This document shows positions 8,347 through 12,073 of a DNA stretch of 12,073 nt, one piece after another. A program made the translations under genes and the position numbers. Within the stretch, counting starts at the first letter, position 1; each line of letters begins with the position of its first letter. The DNA is from JAVVPO01 sp036655715 (lineage in GTDB: Bacteria > Bacillota > Clostridia > Lachnospirales > Cellulosilyticaceae): positions 1-12,073 of the forward strand of contig JAVVPO010000075.1 of NCBI GenBank assembly GCA_036655715.1, given 5' to 3'. Under the pieces are notes generated by a model that saw only the letters and a list, made by a program, of their open reading frames with translations, did no database searches and was not told where the DNA came from.

Positions 8347-8353
8347 TCCTCCT
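8347..8353 (-). promoter_or_regulatory. Shine-Dalgarno sequence that sets the pseudoprotease start at ATG 8340
   Basis: AGGAGGA overlaps the TAG stop (8352-8354) of the preceding gene. From its GGAGG core it is 7 nt to ATG 8340 but only 1-2 nt to the in-frame GTG at 8346, so ATG 8340 is the better start. The overlap with the stop codon suggests translational coupling. Confidence 0.75.
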
Positions 8354-10037
8354 AGAGCAATGCAAAGCTATTTTCTAAATCTAGCTTGCCATAACCTTCT
8401 ATATTATTAGGATAGGATACTCCCCTTTGACGGCTAGCTCCTCTTATCAAAATCACTCTTGCTATACGTGTATTAAGCGTCGGTAAATTTCCTTTTACAA
8501 TAGCCCATTCAAGTAGCAAGGCGCATGCTCCTACTGTGATTGCTGCTGCTGTACTTGTTCCTACATAAATAGTATATCCCCCTGCCAAAGAAGGCCCTTC
8601 CACATTCACTCCAGGTGCAACCAAATCAGGTCTAATAGCAGCTGTCGTTGTAGGCCCTCTTCCTGATGCAGCATAGATACTTCCATCAATATAATCATAT
8701 GCACCTACCACTATAACATCTGTTGCTGTCCCAGGTATGGATACAGTTGTACTTGAATTAGGTTCCGTAAATCTAGTATTTGAGTTGATAAACCCGATCC
8801 TTGGTAGCCACATATTAAAAATACCATTGATAATATAATCTCCATAGATACTTATGGTCCATCTTCCCGGAATAGGCTTCTCAAGAGAGATAACTACAAG
8901 TTCTCCTCCTGTTGTTACATTGGGATAACTATAGCTAATAGTCACTATACTTTCTTGTAGTGTAAATTTAAACTTTTGTTCTTTATTAACTTGCAAAGGA
9001 ACCCTCTCTACAATTTGTCCTATTGGTGTCACAAGAGAAATAGATACTTTATCTGCATCTCTTGTCCATAGTCCAATATTTAGCCCCTCTTCTTTCTCAG
9101 CTATATTCACTTCTATATCCACTTTCCCACCTGTTGTAATATTACCTTGATAATGGCTTCCTGCATTACCTTCATTTCCTGCTGCTACCACCACCACAAT
9201 ACCTGGATACGTCGTGAGACTACTGAGGTATTTTTCTAATATGGTACTACCTCCATGATCTCCAAAATTATTTCCTAAGCCTATTAAGATAGCAACAGAC
9301 TTTTTGACTCTTGTGGCTTCTTGTATCGCATAGCTAACTCCAGCTATAATATTTGTCTCTGCATAAGCTGGCACACCGTTCGGAATGAAATACTGGGCTC
9401 TTAACTCTTGCGAAATCTGCCTCAATTTAACAATAACCAAGTTACAGTCCGGTGCTGCTCCCGTATAACTTCCACCAGCACTTCTATCCTTCCCAGCTGC
9501 TACTCCTGCTAAAAATGTGCCATGCCCTATTTCATCTTTGCTTGGTACAACACTATAAGGGGCTGGTGATTTAAGTGCCGTATTAATTTGTTCCTCTGTA
9601 TACTGCGTTCCAAATTGAAAGTTATAAGGAGAATTTCCTTCTATATTTTGGTCCCACAAACTCACTATCCGTGTAGTATTATCTTCATATTGAAAAATCT
9701 TATTAGTATAATCTATTCCTGTATCTATTAGGGCCACCAAAGTCCCTTTCCCTCTTAATTCTCCAAATGGGTAATTATGAAAAGTTAATATATTAGATGC
9801 TTGAAGCGCCTCATTTGCACTTAATCCATAAACAGCAGGTATTATTATTCCTCCTATAGACTGGTCTATATTATTGATTAAAGCTATATCATCTACAGGT
9901 ACCTCTATTACATAAATACTTTCCGCTATAGGTCTAATAACTATACTAGGATATTTTTTAGAAAATTTTTCTACAAACCCTGCTGCATCAATGTCTATTG
10001 GGACTATATATTCTCGCATATCTTTTTCTTGCCTCAT
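8352..10037 (-). CDS. Csp-like subtilisin-family serine protease (S8), triad intact; first gene of the operon
   Basis: Protein of 561 aa. Residues 1 to about 90 are propeptide-like and lack a signal peptide (MRQEKDMREYIVPIDID). The subtilase domain has Asp105 (ALIDTGIDY), His172 (IGHGTFLAG), oxyanion Asn288 (AAGNEG) and Ser495 (VGTSTAAA), so it should be active. About 300-430 is the beta-rich insert between Asn and Ser. Shared family phrases are WDQNIEGNSP, VVPSKDEIGHG, a DHGGS version of the HDG motif near 260, and a final GYGKLDLE. AGGAGGTGAG, a full match to the 16S rRNA tail, precedes the ATG. The gene starts only 24 nt after the terminator of the hydrolase gene, leaving little room for its own promoter. 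It is more divergent from the two 3' proteases than those are from each other. Confidence 0.92.
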   Translation of the reverse strand: MRQEKDMREYIVPIDIDAAGFVEKFSKKYPSIVIRPIAESIYVIEVPVDDIALINNIDQSIGGIIIPAVYGLSANEALQASNILTFHNYPFGELRGKGTLVALIDTGIDYTNKIFQYEDNTTRIVSLWDQNIEGNSPYNFQFGTQYTEEQINTALKSPAPYSVVPSKDEIGHGTFLAGVAAGKDRSAGGSYTGAAPDCNLVIVKLRQISQELRAQYFIPNGVPAYAETNIIAGVSYAIQEATRVKKSVAILIGLGNNFGDHGGSTILEKYLSSLTTYPGIVVVVAAGNEGNAGSHYQGNITTGGKVDIEVNIAEKEEGLNIGLWTRDADKVSISLVTPIGQIVERVPLQVNKEQKFKFTLQESIVTISYSYPNVTTGGELVVISLEKPIPGRWTISIYGDYIINGIFNMWLPRIGFINSNTRFTEPNSSTTVSIPGTATDVIVVGAYDYIDGSIYAASGRGPTTTAAIRPDLVAPGVNVEGPSLAGGYTIYVGTSTAAAITVGACALLLEWAIVKGNLPTLNTRIARVILIRGASRQRGVSYPNNIEGYGKLDLENSFALL

Positions 10038-10040
10038 TAA

Positions 10041-10050
10041 CTCACCTCCT
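10041..10050 (-). promoter_or_regulatory. Near-perfect ribosome binding site of the subtilase operon
   Basis: AGGAGGTGAG on the minus strand, 3 nt before ATG counted from its end and 7 nt from the GGAGG core. It fixes the start of the 561-aa protease at 10037 rather than at the internal Met7. Confidence 0.75.
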
Positions 10051-10060
10051 TGTGTATTAT

Positions 10061-10094
10061 AAAAAGCCCAAAATCCTATAGACTTTGAGCTTTT
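10061..10094 (-). terminator. Intrinsic terminator of the exonuclease-hydrolase unit
   Basis: On the minus strand AAAGCTCAAAGTC pairs over 13 bp with GATTTTGGGCTTT (two G-T wobbles) around a TATAG loop, flanked by A's upstream and a five-T tract. It begins about 30 nt after the hydrolase stop codon. The stem is nearly symmetrical with T's on both ends, so it could also stop plus-strand transcripts. It separates the upstream pair from the subtilase operon. Confidence 0.8.
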
Positions 10095-10124
10095 GTTATA
10101 TACTATTCATATGTTCTAATACCA

Positions 10125-10976
10125 TTAATTATTAATACTTTCTACTACATCTAATAGCCATTTCAGTGTATCTTCTGTTACACATTCGATATTTTCATCT
10201 AAGTCATGTAGCAAATCATGCATACAACCTTCATACACCACAACCTTTTTATCCGCCTTAGTTATTTTGGTTAGGATACTTTGATTTCTATCGATAGGAA
10301 TCACATGGTCTGCATCTCCTAATAAAAACAAAGACTTTACCCGATACTGGCTAGCATTTACAATAGCATACTGCATACCCACTCGTAAAAATTGATCCAT
10401 GAACCTACCTGTAGCATATTCATTACAGTCTATGTCATCTTTGAATTTCTCTAGAAACATTTTATTTCTCACCGCAAGCTCCTGACCCATTCTGTATATC
10501 TTGGCTCCTGGTATTTGCCCCAAATGTTCATACAAACTTTGAGGTAAAAATTTGCACCCTAAAGGAACCCCTAATGCTGGTGATGAAAAAATCTGGCCAA
10601 TTACATCTCCCGGATACTTTAGACCATACAAAAAGGTAATAAGCCCCCCCATTGAGTGACCAAAGGTCATTATTTTTTTATTGTATTTGCTAAGAGCTGT
10701 AGTTAATGCCTTGATATCCGTCACAAAAGAAAAAAAGTCTTCTACATCTCCTTCTTCCCCTTCTGAGCGTCCATTCCCTCTATGGTCTATGATACATACC
10801 CCTATGTTGTTGGCTACTAACTTTTCTGCAAAATCTATATATCTTCCCGAGTGCTCCATATAACCATGAGCTATAATGACTATACAAGTGCTACTACTCG
10901 GAATATCTCTTCTATAAAAAATTTTTGTATCATCTATAGCATAAAAATAACTCTCTATTAGATTCAACAATCTCAC
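10125..10976 (-). CDS. Alpha/beta hydrolase, monoacylglycerol lipase / lysophospholipase-like (Hydrolase_4)
   Basis: Cytoplasmic protein of 283 aa, the usual size of bacterial monoacylglycerol lipases. Landmarks: HGYMEHSGRY (37-46, the HG-x-x-E-H-S-x-R-Y oxyanion region of the MGL group), IDHRGNGRSEG (63-73), nucleophile elbow GHSMGG with Ser108, probable acid Asp223 in LLGDADHVIP, and His253 in GCMHDLLHD. These predict a serine hydrolase acting on monoacylglycerols or lysophospholipids; the exact substrate is not visible. The start is ambiguous: GTG at 10976 follows the exonuclease stop with no gap and has only a weak GGAAG upstream, while in-frame TTG codons at 10970 and 10967 sit after GGTGAG. 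The N-terminal 8 residues are therefore uncertain. Cotranscribed with the exonuclease and ended by the terminator at 10061-10094. Confidence 0.9.
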   Translation of the reverse strand: MRLLNLIESYFYAIDDTKIFYRRDIPSSSTCIVIIAHGYMEHSGRYIDFAEKLVANNIGVCIIDHRGNGRSEGEEGDVEDFFSFVTDIKALTTALSKYNKKIMTFGHSMGGLITFLYGLKYPGDVIGQIFSSPALGVPLGCKFLPQSLYEHLGQIPGAKIYRMGQELAVRNKMFLEKFKDDIDCNEYATGRFMDQFLRVGMQYAIVNASQYRVKSLFLLGDADHVIPIDRNQSILTKITKADKKVVVYEGCMHDLLHDLDENIECVTEDTLKWLLDVVESINN

Positions 10977-11684
10977 CTACAATCTTCCGTATTGACTAAT
11001 AATCTTATCTATTGCTCTACTCGCTTCTGATTTTGTAAATTTATCAATGTCTTTTTCTAATCCAATCTCATATTTATCCACTAATTTTGTTAAGAAATTT
11101 TTTTGTTTACCTGTAATAGGATAAGTCTTTGGAATCTCCCACTCAATTTTTTGAGGCTCAAATAATCCTGGTTCTTGCGCATAGAATTCTTCTTTAAGTT
11201 TAAGAAATAATTCATAAGTGGCATAAGCATCATCATAGGCTCTATGGGCATTAAGCAAACTAATTTCATAGTGCTCACAAAGATTCTTTAGTTTTCTACT
11301 TGGTAAATCCGCCAGCATTTTACGTGCAATAATCAAAGTATCTAAGGCTGTTTTTTCAAACTCAAATCCCAGCCTTGTCGCTTTGACTTTTAGCATTCTA
11401 TAATCAAACACAATTAAATTATGTCCAATTAGTGGCGCATTCTTACAAAAATCTATAAACTCCGGCATCACTTTTTCTATAGGCTCCTCTTTAGCTACCA
11501 TTTCATTTGTTATCCCTGTAATAGATGTGATATACGGTGATATAACCTGTTCTGGTTTAACCAATCTCTTAAACGTATCTTTTACTTTATTATTTTCTAT
11601 ATAAACAGCACCAATCTCTATAATATCACTATTAAGCGGTTGCGTACCTGTTGTTTCTGTGTCTACTACTACATATGATTTCAT
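10977..11684 (-). CDS. DEDDh 3'-5' exonuclease (DnaQ/PolC epsilon-like)
   Basis: Protein of 235 aa. The DEDDh metal-binding residues are all present: Asp8 and Glu10 in VVDTETTG, Asp94 in HNLIVFDYRML, His147 and Asp152 in NAHRAYDDA. This is the proofreading-type exonuclease fold, which removes nucleotides from 3' ends of DNA or RNA. It is a stand-alone protein, not fused to a polymerase. After the nuclease core (to about 165) a tail of about 50 residues contains TGKQKNFLTKLVDKY and KFTKSEASRAIDKI, a small helical module I have seen described at the ends of clostridial exonucleases and helicases (from memory, moderate certainty). ATG is preceded by AAGGAG at 7 nt. First gene of a two-gene unit with the hydrolase; no obvious functional link between them. 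Confidence 0.92.
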   Translation of the reverse strand: MKSYVVVDTETTGTQPLNSDIIEIGAVYIENNKVKDTFKRLVKPEQVISPYITSITGITNEMVAKEEPIEKVMPEFIDFCKNAPLIGHNLIVFDYRMLKVKATRLGFEFEKTALDTLIIARKMLADLPSRKLKNLCEHYEISLLNAHRAYDDAYATYELFLKLKEEFYAQEPGLFEPQKIEWEIPKTYPITGKQKNFLTKLVDKYEIGLEKDIDKFTKSEASRAIDKIISQYGRL

Positions 11685-11718
11685 GTATTTGCTCCTTAAT
11701 CTATTCGATGCCTTATAT

Positions 11719-11746
11719 ATTTTACCTTATTTGAAATATATTGCAA
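11719..11746 (-). promoter_or_regulatory. Candidate sigma-A promoter of the exonuclease-hydrolase unit
   Basis: Minus strand TTGCAA (11741-11746, 4 of 6) and TAAAAT (11719-11724, 5 of 6) are separated by 16 nt. The start would lie about 25-30 nt before the exonuclease ATG. AT-richness makes chance matches likely, so this is tentative. Confidence 0.4.
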
Positions 11747-11798
11747 CTATGACACTATAAACAAAATATTTATTTTTCTCTAGATACTATTGACAAAA

Positions 11799-11813
11799 TG
11801 TTAAAAATTAACA
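11799..11813. repeat. Palindrome TGTTAA-AAA-TTAACA, Rex-like operator candidate
   Basis: Perfect 6-bp arms around a 3-nt centre, 3 nt after TTGACA (11790-11795). The Rex redox repressor consensus is TTGTTAA-N4-TTAACAA; here the spacer is one base short and the outer T/A pair is missing, so the match is partial. It lies between the divergent exonuclease and ATP-cone ORF. Confidence 0.3.
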
Positions 11814-11917
11814 GTCTTGAATTTTTAAGATGCGATATGTAGTATAGTATATGGATTATATAAATATATATAGTATATAGAACATTAAATTGTTGAGGAA
11901 ACAAATGGGGGGCTACT

Positions 11918-12022
11918 ATGACATATTACGTTATCAAACGCGATGGTAGAAAGGTAAATTTTGATATTAAAAAAATTGAAAATGCTATTAATCAATCTGT
12001 TAGAGAACTAAATACAGAATAG
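11918..12022 (+). CDS. Short ATP-cone fragment (34 aa), resembling the N-terminus of anaerobic ribonucleotide reductase NrdD; probable remnant
   Basis: ATG at 11918 opens a 34-codon frame ending in TAG at 12020-12022. The residues YYVIKRDGRKVNFDIKKIE, followed by NAINQSV, are the first strand-helix portion of an ATP-cone, the nucleotide-sensing domain found at the N-terminus of class III ribonucleotide reductase and in NrdR. A full ATP-cone needs about 90 residues, so this cannot fold as one. GGGGGG lies 5-6 nt before the ATG. Neither other frame continues the domain after the stop. It may be a decayed or truncated nrdD gene, or a leader ORF; overlapping inverted repeats follow at once. The window ends 51 nt later, so a downstream continuation cannot be excluded. 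Confidence 0.5.
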   Translation: MTYYVIKRDGRKVNFDIKKIENAINQSVRELNTE

Positions 12023-12064
12023 TATTAATCCTATTCTTCTCAATGGTTCTTGGGCTATAGGATT
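12016..12064 (+). repeat. Two overlapping, mutually exclusive inverted repeats after the ATP-cone fragment
   Basis: AGAATAG (12016-12022) can pair with CTATTCT (12031-12037). AATCCTAT (12027-12034), which shares bases with that second arm, can instead pair with ATAGGATT (12057-12064). The stop codon of the short ORF lies in the first arm. This could be a terminator, an attenuator-like switch, or coincidence in AT-rich DNA. Confidence 0.35.
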
Positions 12065-12073
12065 TATTGGGCT

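Larger units (their letters stand above)
11685..11917. other. Divergent, very AT-rich intergenic region
   Basis: It separates the minus-strand exonuclease from the plus-strand ATP-cone fragment. It holds a candidate exonuclease promoter, a TGTTAA/TTAACA palindrome beside a TTGACA hexamer, and two copies of TATAGTATAT (11843-11852 and 11869-11878, 26 bp apart). No ORF or RNA gene is seen. Confidence 0.6.

Noticed and set aside
10056..10061. Perfect TATAAT on the minus strand just before the subtilase operon
   Set aside because: No acceptable -35 at 16-18 nt, it overlaps the terminator's T-tract, and the implied transcript would start inside the ribosome binding site.
11090..11278. Minus-strand 62-codon frame inside the exonuclease gene
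   Set aside because: Out-of-frame shadow within a gene carrying a complete DEDDh motif set.
11843..11878. Two TATAGTATAT copies considered as paired NrdR boxes
   Set aside because: They lack the outer ACAC/GTGT parts of the NrdR consensus and their 26-bp spacing differs from the roughly 31-bp spacing of known pairs; simple AT-rich repetition explains them.
11905..11949. ATG at 11905 with a GAGGA upstream opening a 14-codon frame
   Set aside because: The product has no recognisable features, and the overlapping frame from 11918 encodes ATP-cone residues.
1..12073. CRISPR array, tRNA or rRNA gene, insertion sequence
   Set aside because: No regularly spaced repeats, tRNA-like cloverleaf, conserved rRNA sequence or transposase was found on either strand.

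Overview
The window reads as chromosomal DNA of a low-GC, Gram-positive, spore-forming-type anaerobe of the Clostridia. The base composition is AT-rich, most genes have strong AGGAGG-type ribosome binding sites, and the core is a family of subtilases with the Csp (germination protease) layout: a propeptide-like N-terminus, a subtilase fold and a beta-rich insert before the catalytic Ser. A Lachnospiraceae/Cellulosilyticum-like host is my guess, not something the sequence proves. All complete genes lie on the minus strand and are read right to left. Only a short ATP-cone fragment at the right edge is on the plus strand.

Right end (about 10.1-12.07 kb): a 34-codon plus-strand ORF encodes just the start of an anaerobic ribonucleotide reductase-type ATP-cone and then stops, followed by overlapping inverted repeats. 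Divergent from it is a two-gene unit: a DEDDh 3'-5' exonuclease and, with no gap, a monoacylglycerol-lipase-like alpha/beta hydrolase. A good intrinsic terminator (10061-10094) closes this unit.

Centre (2.3-10.04 kb): four subtilase genes in tandem with gaps of 5 to about 20 nt, almost certainly one operon. In order of transcription: a 561-aa Csp-like protease with intact Asp/His/Ser; an 801-aa protein in which Asp, His, Ser and the oxyanion Asn are all replaced, carrying about 250 extra N-terminal residues of a domain I do not recognise; a 597-aa protease with intact triad; and a second intact protease. That last gene has a standard start only at a GTG (537 aa), but homologous coding sequence continues 50 codons further upstream to an ATA codon placed ideally after a strong Shine-Dalgarno sequence (587 aa). 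The mix of active proteases and one catalytically dead paralogue recalls the CspB/CspA/CspC spore-germination system of Clostridioides difficile. The all-subtilase operon with a fused extra domain on the dead member is the most interesting object in the window.

Left end (1-2.3 kb): after a 356-nt intergenic stretch holding an imperfect hairpin, a candidate promoter and a 7-bp inverted repeat comes a MacB/LolD-type ABC ATPase. It overlaps by 17 bp a secreted, beta-sandwich-rich protein that runs off the left edge. This looks like the start of an ABC-export operon whose FtsX/MacB-type permease would lie outside the window.
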